Shown here one piece after another: positions 10,722 through 21,534 of a stretch of 64,000 bases of DNA. The position numbers were made by a program, and so were the translations under genes. This stretch comes from Trichobilharzia regenti (lineage: Eukaryota; Platyhelminthes; Trematoda; Strigeidida; Schistosomatidae). The DNA lies in assembly GCA_944472135.2 (NCBI GenBank), contig OX235267.1, forward strand, positions 33,201,312 through 33,265,311, written 5' to 3'. A model generated the notes under the pieces. The model was not told where the DNA came from. It saw only the letters and a program-made list of their open reading frames with translations, and did not search any database. Every line of letters starts with the position of its first letter. Positions within the stretch are counted from its first letter, which is position 1.

Positions 10722-10915
10722 CATGTGCGTCGGTGGCACAGTGGTTAGGACTCTTGCCGACCATGCATATATTCCGAGGTTCGAACCCCTGCCAACGCGC
10801 ACCTGATATCTATAGTCGGCCTGCAAAATTTGGGCTACCGATATCACATGATGAAAATTCCATACCTGTACCGAAAAATGCGGTGTGGAATCAAGCTGTA
10901 ATAAAACAAATCATA
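10722..10915 (+). mobile_element. SINE-B head with a different body (subfamily B2)
   Basis: Head gcgtcggtggcacagtggtt with B box aggttcgaaccc as in SINE-B, but the body reads ggcctgcaaaatttgggcta then cgatatcacatgatgaaaa and ends gtggaatcaagctgtaataa. The same body follows the same kind of head at 40.5 and 62.1 kb, so this is a second subfamily, not a damaged copy. Confidence 0.7.
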
Positions 10916-11029
10916 CATGAGTATTCCTATAGGATTTTCAAATGGTACAATGTGCTAAGAAGTAAGATTTCAAGGATTAGCTTGCATGGATTTGATTGAT
11001 GTCAAGTGTGATTATGAATTGGCAACAGT

Positions 11030-11205
11030 TAGACAACTAGTGAATACTCCAGAGAACCAGATAGCTGTTTTGTCCTAATTTTATACTGACTCTATAACAG
11101 TACGCATATACGACGCCACCAGGGGGCTCAATCATGGACTTTAGGTTACAAAGCGAATACGTGGACCATTCTGCCACTAGAATAGGATCCATCGGCTGAC
11201 ACATG
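11030..11205 (-). mobile_element. Degraded SINE-A copy
   Basis: Retains rc blocks ccagatagctgttttgtcc, agtacgcatatacg and a worn head (rc of ttaggttacaaagcg). Ends are uncertain. Confidence 0.45.
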
Positions 11206-11779
11206 AATTCTAGCTTTCACCCATTACCAACAAATAGTGTGGCCACTAGCTAATGGGATCGGTGAGTAATTGGCTTAACATGCATCCTCTGGTGTCAATG
11301 AAGAGTGTTAGATCAATTTTTGAGTATTGGTTTGCGGAGATCTGGTTTAGTTAGGTTTTGAATTTTCAGCGAATGATAGAACTATTTCTTCTGGTAACCT
11401 TGAATGCGATCGGTTGTCCTCTTATTAGTTTCTAGACTGTTTTTTTTTTCATTCCCTCTCATTGATTCATTCTGGTATGAGATGCTGAGTATCCGTTGAT
11501 ATGTTCAATGCTAATGTGGAATTTTCGATGGCATCTGAAGATTAGTATGATGTTATGGAGTTAGTGATACCCAGCAGTAGAATCTAGTATGTATATATTT
11601 GTCCTATTTGCTACAAGTTTTATGAATCTGCCTTCAGTGAATCATGATATTTCCGAATGATACCTGAACTCAACATCAATCTTTCCAAATGCCAAAGTAT
11701 TATCCACCGAACCAACAGAATACGAGAATCAGGCGTTGGACAAAGTGTATTCGTTGTTTTTTTTCAAAAATTAGTTTGT
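11206..11779. other. No recognisable gene
   Basis: Within the probable intron of the minus-strand cysteine-rich gene. Nothing seen. Confidence 0.35.
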
Positions 11780-11925
11780 GGGGATTTGATTGATTTCAGG
11801 TTTAACCATGAACTGATATCAGTTAGAGAACTATTAAAAACCACAGAGTACTGGACAACTGTTGTTCCCTTCTTGTCTGGGACTCAATATCACTACGCAC
11901 TCACCGGATTATTATTATTTTGGAT
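11780..11925 (-). mobile_element. SINE-A fragment, tail and ribozyme-like block
   Basis: Reads (as plus) ctgatatcagttagagaac, then gagtactggacaactgttg and tctgggactcaatatcac, the reverse complement of the SINE-A tail and middle. The tRNA-like head is missing beyond about 11,915. Confidence 0.55.
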
Positions 11926-13029
11926 TTAAACAAACTAAACAAGATAAATTATATGCAATATATCAACAGACATTTTCGGTGACCAAAGTCTCAGGTAGGC
12001 AGCCCAAAGCTGACAGTCTAAGCCTATATGGCACAAGTCAGTAGTCAAAGCTACTTCACAGACTGATAAAATATTTTCATATGACCACTTCTAAGGTGCT
12101 AGTCGAAGATATTATTTCATAGGTGAGACTATTCCTTGCATCTCGAATGGATTATAGCGCCTTAGCTGATTTCACGACTGCTCATTTCCTCCCCCACATG
12201 ATCTCCTCCATCTTACCCAAGGATGACCAGCCTTCTAACATCGCTTCGATTTCAACTTGGAGCCATCTTGTGTGAAGTCATTCAGCGGTCTCTTCCGGGT
12301 ATTTTCAATCCCTCTCTACTTCATTCAGCATATTTATTAAGTAATAAACAGATTTTTGAATATCTCACTACCCTCCAGAGTTTCTTGTCGCATGTTTATC
12401 ATTCAAGATCAACCATGTGATCTTCAGCACTGAGTGAAGCAATTTGGAGGTGATGAAAGTAGTATTCGAAATGCTCCTAGTGATGTGATCCTCAAATCAC
12501 CAAACCATATAGAAGCAGTCACTGAAAAATCGGATCACTATTCTTTAAGCAAAGTAATTTAAATTCGTTGGGGATTAGATGATTTAAGTTTCAAGTAGTC
12601 ATACTAATGATGACTATATCAATATTGACTGAAATTACCGTCTGAGGTTTCCCCGTTGACTAATTATATTATACCTTGTGGAATTCTCTGTCCATGATGC
12701 AAGTTCTACACTCAGGAATAAAACACGCCTTCTCGATTTCGTTAATACTCATCATCAATCAAATACCACCATCTAATCGTATTCCAATGAAACAGTAATA
12801 CGATATTTAGATAAGAGAATGCTTTTACCTCACCATATTTGAAAAGTTCCATCATAATTTAATTATTATTATTATTATTTATTGTCTTCAGGTAGCTCTG
12901 TACAAAGTAGAGATAAACTGATTGACTGATGAAACACCCCGATGCTTATTGGTTATTTCATGCCTAAATCATTTCAAAAAGGATTACAATTTAGGTCAGA
13001 AACTGATGACATCATTTATACAACCACTG
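11926..13029. other. No recognisable gene
   Basis: Mixed AT-rich sequence with an ATT-repeat tract near 12,860. The phrase style near 12,200-12,500 suggests an old repeat, unassigned. Confidence 0.35.
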
Positions 13030-13185
13030 AAAACTATTGTAGAATGGAAAACTATTCTGGCCTAGTTGAAAATCTTTCAGCAGTTCACATCCATCATCCC
13101 ACAGGGAGTTGAACTTAGTACCTTTGTGTTATAAAGCGAATCTATGGAGTATTTAGTCATCACGATAGATTTAAGTGGCACATAA
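13030..13185 (-). mobile_element. Degraded SINE-A copy
   Basis: Retains the rc of the middle block (ctattctggcctagttga, atctttcagcagttcaca) and a damaged B box (gggagttgaactta). Confidence 0.35.
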
Positions 13186-13619
13186 AATTGTTATTTCTAC
13201 AAATTCAGGATATGTAGCGAAGCTGTCGAATGATATCATGTGTGAGTATTTGTCTTCCTAGCTAACTTGGTGAACCCTACTGTCACAATTTCTCTCCAAG
13301 ACTACATACAGACAACTTCACCTTGAATCAATTTGCAATAAGCATTAATATGACTTTCAGCTTGGATTAGGTTTGGAAGGATTTGATCGACTGCAAGTTA
13401 AAACGACGCAGTGACATTAAAATTGAAGATTCTAGTGAAAATCAAATGACTCAGTCTCCAGCTCATAGGACGTTACCGTATAGGGTTTCGTGAATTTCTA
13501 ATGACTAGTTATCACCATATCAAAGTAAAGTTCGTACTCATCGAAGATTTTGTCTGGCAGTAGTGATTTAACACAAACTGATGAAATTTAAATTTAGAAA
13601 ACAGAAAGATTGAGCGATT

Positions 13620-14285
13620 CAGCACCAAGGAGAGTTTGTATGGCCACAGTTCCGAAAAAAAACAATATTCATAAAATTGCAGTTCCTCGGTGACAACATC
13701 ATCGAAATAATAACACAGAGCCTGAAGAATGCAGTTAAAAGAACTTATTATGCAGCAGAGGTACGTTGTCTCTTCACAACCAACCCTATTTTATGTTCGA
13801 GAAATAAGGATAAACTACCTAAATTCGCCTCCTCTATGTGTATCTACCAGTTTGACTGCAACTGCGGGGCCAGCTACATTGGGCGTACAATTAGGCAAGT
13901 TCATCGTCGTATTTCAGAACATCATCCAACGTGGTTAAGCAAGGGACAAAAAAGATCTATTCGTAGTTCTATTTTAGCCCACCTCGTTGATACTGAGCAT
14001 AAGATTGATGTGAATACTGCATTTAAAATTATTTATCGCATTCCGACTTATCTTAATTTTGCTCTGAGAGTTCATCTTCTACAGACGGCTGAAGCAATTG
14101 GAATTCACCTGAAGAAGCCAAGCCTATGTGTACAGAAAAAATTTGTACAGCCATCGTTACAAGAATGCATAAACAGGACTACGTCACCCCCTTCCCCTAA
14201 ACCTATAAAAATTATAATTGTCCAAATTATTTTATATTTTATATATTTTGACCACTTGATCTTTAATTACGTGTTATCCTTGTAA
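13620..14285 (+). pseudogene. Penelope-like GIY-YIG endonuclease domain
   Basis: An open frame of about 200 codons with the longest intact endonuclease domain here. It has TQSLKNAVKRTYYAAEV and DKLPKFASSMCIYQFDCNC, then GASYIGRTIRQVHRRISEH (the IY/YIG core followed by the conserved Arg and the SEH region), then LVDTEHKIDVNTAFKIIYR and CVQKKFVQPSL. The RT is missing upstream, so the copy is 5' truncated. A short stretch at about 13,592-13,620 (aaacagaaagattgagcg) recurs inverted near 14,500, so remnants of terminal repeats may flank it. Confidence 0.8.
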
Positions 14286-14571
14286 AATTAATTTATTCTA
14301 ACCATTTCTACCTTTTAAATCTGTATTGATTTTCTTCGTTAATTATCAACCCACTGACATTTTGACACTGACTAATTATTGTTAACAAACTTATCGCCAC
14401 TTAATTGGCAAACTGTTGTGTATTGTAATAAAAATGCTATACGTGTATATTAGAGTAGAGCCAGAGATGAGGATCTAATTGAAAAGTAAATATTTCTTCG
14501 CTCAATCTTTCTGTTTTCTAAATGTCTAAATGGAGATTTTTTCAATACTGAAATTAAAATTCACAGGTGAA

Positions 14572-14720
14572 TCCATTTGAATGGTCCATGAGGTTGACTT
14601 CATAATCCTGGGTTCGATTTGTGGGAAGATTGTGTGTGCGCACATTAGCGAAAAATTTCATTTGTCCACTTCTTTCTTTAGTTTTCAATGTTCCCTCTAA
14701 CTAATGATGCTTTGTAACAC
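14572..14720 (+). mobile_element. Degraded SINE-A copy
   Basis: Worn head with aatcctgggttcgatttgtg (B box) and tail phrase ttccctctaactaatgatg, separated by a mutated middle. Confidence 0.4.
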
Positions 14721-14820
14721 CGAATGAAAGACCGTAAAAATGGCGACAATACTGGGCTGATCACATAAATTCTATTAACCTCCGTCTACATTAGATTAGA
14801 TTATATGAAAAAAGCCGCCC

Positions 14821-15326
14821 ATGCTAAGCGTCCCGAAGAAACCACTCTACATGAACCTTCAATTAAATGGAGATATATCTGCGGAGACACTAAAAAATCG
14901 ACCGTTGCGCTCACTAAAGAAGACCTTCTTCGCAGCTGAACTACGACTAACTTTCTCCACAAAACCTATGATTCATGTAAACATGAAGGATAAGCTATCA
15001 CTGCTGGCCTCATCAGTGTGTATTTATCAATTCACCTGCTCTTGTGGAGCCAGGTATGTCGGTCGTACCCAGTGTTCGCTTTCCAAGCGTATCACCGAAC
15101 ACTTAACAGCATGGTTTACAAAGAAGAAAAACGATGTCCCCGCAGCTACACCATACATCTGATAGAATTCGGACACCAAGCTGCACCCCAAACAAACTTC
15201 AAAGTAGTCTACAGAGTAAGAAGTAGTCTTCCTAAAGGTGTACGAATCAGACTTCTTCAAACTGCAGAAGCAATGGCGATTCACTTGCTAAGCCCTGAAC
15301 TCTGCATACAGAAGAAGTTCATTTAA
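14821..15326 (+). pseudogene. Penelope-like GIY-YIG endonuclease, frameshifted
   Basis: Two overlapping frames make one domain. The first carries VCIYQFTCSCGARYVGRT and RITEHLTAWFTKKK. A shift near 15,130-15,160 moves to the frame with NFKVVYRVRSSLPKGVRIR and ELCIQKKFI. The RT is absent. The frameshift shows it is dead. Closely related to the 965 and 13.6-kb fragments. Confidence 0.75.
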
Positions 15327-16080
15327 TCATTACACTTACAATGGACTTAATCTATCTTATTACCCGACAAGTAAATTCTATCTAATCTTTCTTTGTCTGA
15401 GCCTTCATTAGTATTATTTAGTCTTCTCAATTGTAATATTTTGCATTTTCAACTTTCTTGTTCTCTACCCCACCCGATTTAATTTCTACACCAAACTACC
15501 ATTGTTAATGACCTGGCCAACGCTCAATTTCTAGTCATTTATGTTACGTCATCCAGCTTAATTGCTCAATTTCAGTTCTAATTTAAATGGCATTATTATC
15601 TACCCCACTTCCACTTAGTCTCTACCTGTAATTACCTCTGTTGCTACCCTGACCTAAGTTGAAACATTTTAGTCAATTATATTACGCCATCTAACTTTCT
15701 AACTCAATCTTACTTCAGTTGCTGTCCAATTAACCTTGTTTCTATATTAGATCATTCTTGTATTACCTGATCAATTATCTAAACTTGACAAACCTCATGT
15801 ACACACACACAAATAATTATTTATAAATGCGATTGTACAGCTATGTGAATGAATTCACCGAAAAGAGTCTTTCGCTGAAAGTCTTCTCTTTTTCATATGA
15901 CTAAATAGGGATTTTCAAGCTAGATTATATAAGACAGTAAATTTATTACAGGTTATACCAGTGTTTCTGTACATGATTTAAACAAGAATTTACGTATCAC
16001 TAAAAGCATTTCAAACAAACTTATTGATAATCTAAAATTTAAAAAAAAAACAAACAACAAATCTCCTCTTCTCTAGATCT
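15327..16080. other. No recognisable gene
   Basis: C/T-rich then AT-rich, likely 3' untranslated tail of the preceding PLE and the 5' region of the next. No motif found. Confidence 0.35.
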
Positions 16081-17640
16081 GATTGCAAAGATACAGAAAC
16101 AGTTTGCGGAAACATTGAGATAACTGAGACGACAAGGCTTCATCTCATAACAAAGTCTGTATGCATCACTGAAACACCCACTGGAACGTTCACACCAAGA
16201 TTATATAGTTCGCCTAAAGTGCACAAAAATGGTGCACCACTTCGACCAGTATTAGGTATGTTAAATTCACCATATCATCGTGTAGCCAAATGGTTAGTTG
16301 AAGTCTTACAGCCTCTACATACTGATTTGGCGGAACACAGTGTAAAGGATACTTTTAGATTTGTGGAAAGGAGAAAAGATTTAAATGTTGACAATAAATT
16401 TATGATATCATTTGTTGACGTATCTTTCTTATTCACCAATGTACCACTTAAGGAAACAGCAGACTTTGTATGCGACGAACTCATAAGACGAAACATGGAT
16501 GTTGGCATTCTTATATCTTTTATAAAAGCGCTTCTCTTATAATGCACAATTAATGTCCACTTTTTATTTAATAAGGAACTTTATAGACAAATCGATGGTT
16601 TGGCAATGGGGTCACCACTAGGGCCCGTTCTAGCCGACATTTTCCTTGAGAAACTAGAAAACCCGCCTTTGAAAGATGTTATTGATGAATTTGAATTCTA
16701 TTTTCGGTACATGGATGATACATTTCTGATTATGAAAAATGAAGAGGAAGCAAAGAACATCCTGGATAAGCTTAACGAGGTTCCTACTGCAATAAATTTT
16801 ACTATTGAGAAAGAAAAAGACTCTAGTATTTCATTTCTAGACATCCTGATGGCCAGAAAAGAGAATGGCGCAATAAGAAGAAGTGTATGTAGAAAACCTA
16901 CATTAACTGGTCAGTAAACTCATTTTCTCAGCTCCGTTCCACTGAAATACAAAATCAATCTGATAAAGTTCTTGGTTCACAGAGCAAAAGCAATCTGCTT
17001 AGATGAATGTCTTAATGAGGAACCCTAATAATATTAAACGGTTGCTGAGTGAAAACGGTTATTCAGAAAAGTTTTTTGATAAGAATATGAATCTAAAATC
17101 AAAGCAGCCCAAGGTACCAACAGTTCCTTAATAGGCCTTATTCTTATAAATTCAGTTCCATGGGGACAACATCAGAGAGATACTAACACAACGCCTTAGA
17201 AATGCGGTAAAAAGAGCATTCCCTGCTGCTTAATTACGCTGTGTCTTCAAAACTATCCCTATTTTGCGTTTGGGAGTAAAAGATAAAGTGTCTAATTTCG
17301 CCTCTTCCATGTGTATCTATCAATTTAACGGTTCCTGTGGAGTCAGTTAGCTGCACAGGCCATACAATTAGGCGTGTTTCTCGTCGAATTCCCGAGCATC
17401 ACCCTGAGTAGTTAAGTAAAGAACAAACAAAATCTATTCGTAGCGCTATTATCTCTCATCTTGTGGATACAGAACACAAAATTGATGTAAACCAGGCTTT
17501 CAAAGTCATTTACCGCATACCGAGAAATCCTAACTTCGCCTTAAGAGTTCATCTAATAAATACTGCTGAGGCTGTTGGGATCCACATTAAGAAGCCCAAT
17601 TTATCTGTCCAAAAGTAGCTAGTTCAGACATTGTGCTTAC
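16080..17640 (+). pseudogene. Penelope-like element: RT plus decayed endonuclease
   Basis: The most complete RT of this PLE lineage here. Motifs in order: SSPKVHKNGAPLRPVLGM (PLE fingers with HK and RP), FMISFVDVSFLFTNVPLKET (motif A, Asp in FVDVS), a stop near 16,540, LAMGSPLGPVLADIFLEKLE (motif B), FYFRYMDDTFLIMKNEE (catalytic YMDD, motif C) and SISFLDILMAR. The 3' half (17,155-17,640) is an endonuclease with many stops, still showing LRVHL. Multiple frame breaks mean no working protein. Confidence 0.8.
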
Positions 17641-18090
17641 CTAAACCATCTAGGTTTCGAATGATCTTCAATATTTTTGTAGAAATTTCCTTAATTTCAT
17701 TTGATCTTCTGTTTGCTATCATATTTTTACTACTATTATTATTATTTAAGCATCTTTAATGAACTGTAAATCCATTGATATTTTATTTAACAAAACGAAA
17801 GCTTTCCAGTTAAATCGATCAATGAAGAGAACACATAACCAATTTAAAATTGGCAGATTAAACATTGGAGTACGATATTTTGAGGAGATTATTTGATGAA
17901 AAAAGGAGTTAAATGCTACTGCATGAAGGCAGTTGTGAAGCCAGTCGAAATAGACAGAGAAGAAGAATGTGGTTTAATCATGAGAAGATTGTTAGCTTTA
18001 AACAATTACTAAGATTAATACTATTTATTATTGATCATAAATACACATAAATACGAGATAATTAATGACAGATAGATTAGAAAGGCTATC
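17641..18090. other. No recognisable gene (5' part of a probable intron)
   Basis: AT-rich. Includes the 3' flank of the PLE and, on the minus strand, the start of the probable intron after the signal-peptide exon. Confidence 0.35.
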
Positions 18091-18094
18091 TTAC

Positions 18095-18167
18095 CTTTTA
18101 CATGATGGGCAATGAAAGGAAGCAGTATAAAACCGGTTAATATGAACAGTATATGAATATGCTTCAT
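18095..18167 (-). CDS. Secreted knottin-like protein, exon 1 (signal peptide)
   Basis: On the minus strand an ATG opens 24 codons, MKHIHILFILTGFILLPFIA then HHVK, ending in one extra base before a clean donor (AAAG|gtaag, phase 1). A basic N-terminus, a long hydrophobic core and small residues at the end are a typical secretory signal. Phase and layout equal those of the exons at 27,027 and 49,660, which pair with cysteine-rich second exons. The nearest such exon on this strand is 9,792-10,021, entered in matching phase, so I pair them. No transcript evidence is available and a different partner is possible. An AT-rich TATATATATACATGTATATG stretch lies about 25-45 bases upstream and may hold the core promoter. 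Confidence 0.6.
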
Positions 18168-18750
18168 TTGGATAATTAAGTCTCACTAGAAAAATGAATT
18201 GCACATCAACATATACATGTATATATATATATACTACCTTGTATTCATGTGAATTTATTTATTGAAAAACTTGAAAACATCATTTGTATACACATCTCTG
18301 TGTTTACATCTTATGATGTAATAAATTGAACATTGAATTCAATTAAATATGGTGATGTGCATTTGGCGGTTATTATGATTTGCAGCTGATTGTTTTTATG
18401 AATACATATATGTATGTCTATATGTATATATCTGCATCCGTACCTGACTCTTAACTGTGTTTTTTACTTATGTCACTTATACAATCGTGATAAACACGAA
18501 GGATATGTAATGGCTGAAATGAAATGTTGTTTAATGAGAATGATGCATCTGTTATGACGATCATGATGTGGAGGCTAAATATTATTCCTACTGTACTTTA
18601 AATTTTATCTTTCCATCATGTTATCTATATTATTACATCACATAGAATTGTGTTTGAATGAACCCCAGTGTTTTCGATAACTACAGTCCCAAGCTATACA
18701 CACACAGTTATAGATCCATGAATAATAGAGAAGATTTCTAACTCAGGTGA
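18168..18750. other. Upstream region of the minus-strand gene
   Basis: AT-rich with TA-alternating tracts near 18,219 and 18,406-18,430. Possible promoter region for the minus-strand gene. No other feature. Confidence 0.3.
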
Positions 18751-18754
18751 ATGA

Positions 18755-18862
18755 TTTGCAATTAATAATGTTCTCTGAGCTGGTTGGTTTAGTTGTGGAG
18801 CTTTCGTTGTCCCACTTCTGGACAACATCCCCCTTCAACACAATTTTTAGCATAAAGTGAAA
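18755..18862. repeat. Inverted terminal-type repeat, left copy, of a PLE
   Basis: Reads gttctctgagctggttggtt, gtggagctttcgttgt and ctggacaacatcccc. The reverse complement is found at 20,160-20,265 on the far side of the PLE at 18,974-20,165. PLEs are known to carry terminal repeats (pLTRs) in direct or inverted orientation. Confidence 0.65.
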
Positions 18863-18973
18863 TGATTTAAATTTCTTCATAAGTGATTTAATTTCCTTCC
18901 TCCGGTAACCATCTTCACATATGTATTAATCATTTTCTATTGACATGAGTTTTAAACTTTCTGGTCACATAAT

Positions 18974-20165
18974 TTACTTTTTATTATATATTTCGTCTAT
19001 ATTAACGCGTTTGTTAACTGCATGCATATCCATTTGAGTACCAGGCTTGGCTTCTAGGAATTCCCTGACTACCCTTTTGATGTTTCCTCTGTCTAAGATT
19101 TCGACATTATCCCAATCAAATTGATGTCCATAATTGTCTATATGCATTGATACTAAAGAACATATATCGTGTTCTTTCACGGCTGATTTGTGTTCTTGGA
19201 TTCTAATTCGAAGGGGACGCCCACGTTGGCCGATGTAATGTTTGTTACAGTTCATACAATTTATTTTGTAAATGGTATTAATCCTATCTCCTTTTTCTAT
19301 CGGATCTTTTGGTTTGCATAATATCGAATTAAGCGATTTCACTGACTTGTGTGGTATATCTATATCAAACGGTTTCAGTATTCTAGCTGTTATTTCAGAG
19401 ATATTTCTCATGTATGGTTGGGGTGAATTTCCGTTTGATCTTTGATGATGGTTCTTTGTTGGTGTTTTGATTCGACTTTAAACACTTTTCGATGAAACTT
19501 TGTGGATAACCATTCTTTTTGAAGACCGTTTGTAGGTAATTTTCTTCCATTCTTTTCAACTTTGGAGTGCTACAATGTGTTTGAACTCTTTTAAACAATG
19601 TTTGCACACAATTTCTTTTGTGAGTGAGTAATTGGATTATTGCTAGTATAGTTGAGCATTTGATCTGTGTACGTTAATTTTCTATATATTTGTGTTTCTA
19701 AATTTTCTGTGTTAGTTCTCCAGATTAAGACATCTAAAAATGGGATTTTGTTATCGAATTCTTCTTCTCTTATGGTGAATTTAATGTCCTCAAATGTGTT
19801 GTTTATTAATTTATGGGTATATTCTAAGTCATTTCTTTTAATTACTACAAATGTATCATCAACGTAACGTACCTGCTCAGATTTTCGGTTTAATTATAGG
19901 TAGAGCTATTAATTCTAATCTTTGCATGATGGCTTCAGCTATTAATCCTGATATGGGCGATGATCCCATTGGTGTTCCTTTTATCTGTTCATATATTTGA
20001 GTATTGAATTGGAAGTATGTTGTAAGACATAATTTTGTGAGTTCTATCCAAGTTGAATATCACTGCGTTTTTATGTTTTCATCACTATAGAGTAATTGTT
20101 GCATAGTTTCTGTTGCTAGTTTTAGACTAATTGAAGTATATAATACCGTGACATCATTTCACTTT
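18974..20165 (-). pseudogene. Penelope-like element of a second lineage: RT end plus GIY-YIG
   Basis: On the minus strand, from high to low coordinates: KGTPMGSSPISGLIAEAIMQ (RT motif B), YVDDTFVVIKRNDLEYTH (catalytic YVDD), KIPFLDVLIWRTNTEN, NYLQTVFKKNGYPQSFIEK (linker), then the endonuclease with TIYKINCMNCNKHYIGQRG (IY/YIG core) and IRIQEHKSAVKEHD. The frame ends NIDEIYNKK. The endonuclease section is a 145-codon open frame; the RT is broken by frameshifts, and the fingers and motif A are missing. The core uses CMNCNKHYIGQ, unlike the C-x-CG-x2-Y-I/V-G lineage at 1-17 kb, so two PLE lineages coexist. Confidence 0.8.
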
Positions 20166-20268
20166 ATTCTAAATACTGCGCTGAAGATGTTGTCCAGAAA
20201 GACTACGAAAGCTTCACAACTAAACCAACCAGCTCAGAGAACACTATTAATTGCAAATCTATGAATAT
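20160..20268. repeat. Inverted terminal-type repeat, right copy, of a PLE
   Basis: Reverse complement of 18,755-18,862, reading gttgtccagaaagactac, gaaagcttcacaactaaacc and aaccagctcagagaacac. See the left copy. Confidence 0.65.
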
Positions 20269-20279
20269 TATTTGGAATA

Positions 20280-20470
20280 AATACACTGCTCAAATGGTCT
20301 AGTGGATAACCTGCTTTTGGCTTTTGAAACTATGAGCACTGGGTTCGATGGGAACATCATCACATCACTGACTGAGTAATGCAGGCACATCCACTAGCTG
20401 AAGAGTCCCAAATAGGACGAGATGCACATCTTAGATTCTACTGTTAGTCACCATCCACCAATTAAATTCT
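20280..20470 (+). mobile_element. SM-alpha-like retroposon with degraded hammerhead ribozyme
   Basis: A tRNA-like start (caaatggtctagtggataac, then B box gggttcgatggg) is followed by a hammerhead-like fold. Core CTGAAGA lies at 20,398-20,404 (consensus CTGATGA). Helix II is GTCC (20,405-20,408) with GGAC (20,415-20,418) around loop CAAATA. Then GAGA at 20,419-20,422 (consensus GAAA) and a CATC site ending at 20,430. CTAG before the core pairs with TTAG after the site (helix I, one wobble). Schistosome SM-alpha repeats have exactly this order. Two core substitutions predict little or no self-cleavage. Confidence 0.75.
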
Positions 20471-20689
20471 AATCAATAGTTAGTAAAGGCAAGTGAAAAT
20501 TTTGTCAGAAATTATATTGTGGCACATGTATACGATAGAATCATAGTCTGTATCTGTGATGTATGGTCAAAAAGAACATAAGATAAAATGTGAATAGACA
20601 ACTGCATATTTCATTCATTGGAAAATACAAAAACGTTTATAATAATGAAGACGACTGGGTGACACACTGATGTATTTATAGTCTGTTTG

Positions 20690-20895
20690 GATGGAGGATT
20701 TCATCATGAGCTGATGACATCAGTTAGAGAACCAGTGGAAAACCACCTGGGAGTACTGGACAGCTGTTTCCTCCGTATTAGTTTAGGACTCTTCATCGGT
20801 AGGCATCCACCAAGGTTCGGAACCAGGGTCTTCTGGTTACAAGGCCAGCGAGCTAGTAGACCATTGAGCGGCTGAGACCCGATCCAATGACCCAC
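20690..20895 (-). mobile_element. SINE-A copy
   Basis: Minus-strand tRNA-like head with rc of aaggccagcgagctagtaga and a B-box region damaged to rc of aggttcggaaccag, then gatgaagagtcctaaac, aggaaacagctgtccagta and the tail to tcagctcatgatgaaat. Confidence 0.7.
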
Positions 20896-20899
20896 GAAT

Positions 20900-21340
20900 T
20901 TATAATCAACGGAATATAATTAATGTCAGTAAAAAGTCTGAACATTGTGGAGTAGATCAAATAAAGTATAATTATATTTTAATAGTTTACACGCAACAAT
21001 GATAGGTTTTTGTTTTTTCTTTTGGTAATATTTCGAGCAAAATTACTGCCTGTGATCACACCAACTGTTGAAATCGCTTTGTTTTCAATCCACACATTTA
21101 TGATTTGTACTCATATAAACAGTTCTTCTTTGTATTTGTTGTCGATTCATTTTTGTATATCCAGAATTCTATTCCAGGTTGTTGACAGTTGTGTTGAGTC
21201 GTCCTTGTTACATGTATCCGCTGTGACGTTAATTAATATAAATATAGATTCTGTTATATCTCTCTTTCCATTTGTTCATATTAGGTTTCAGAATACAAAC
21301 ATTGTTCCAATCAATATTTTATGGGTTTTTGTCCCATGTA
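20900..21340. other. No recognisable gene
   Basis: AT-rich. An open frame at 21,010-21,351 is hydrophobic and has no motif. It may be PLE-derived on the other strand, but I cannot show it. Confidence 0.3.
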
Positions 21341-21344
21341 TGTG

Positions 21345-21512
21345 CAGCTAGGAAGCGGTGAGTTGGTCGTCAGTGTAAGGGTGACATGGAGATACAGGAG
21401 GTCATGTGAAGAGGAGATGGAAGCATGCCGGCAGGTGGAAACACTGGCGGACAACCGAACTCAATGGAGACGTGCGGCTGAAGCCCCATGTTCCTCTAGG
21501 AACTAAAAGAAA
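21345..21512 (+). pseudogene. RTE (SR2-like) non-LTR 3'-end fragment
   Basis: Carries the RTE C-terminal phrase VTWRYRRSCEEEMEACRQ, then NRTQWRRAAEAPCSSRN before a stop and an AATAATAAT-type tail. The same ending is seen at 36.8, 42.75, 44.2 and 59.45 kb. Only the last 50 or so codons are present. Confidence 0.65.
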
Positions 21513-21534
21513 CAATAATAATACATGTTCAGCT

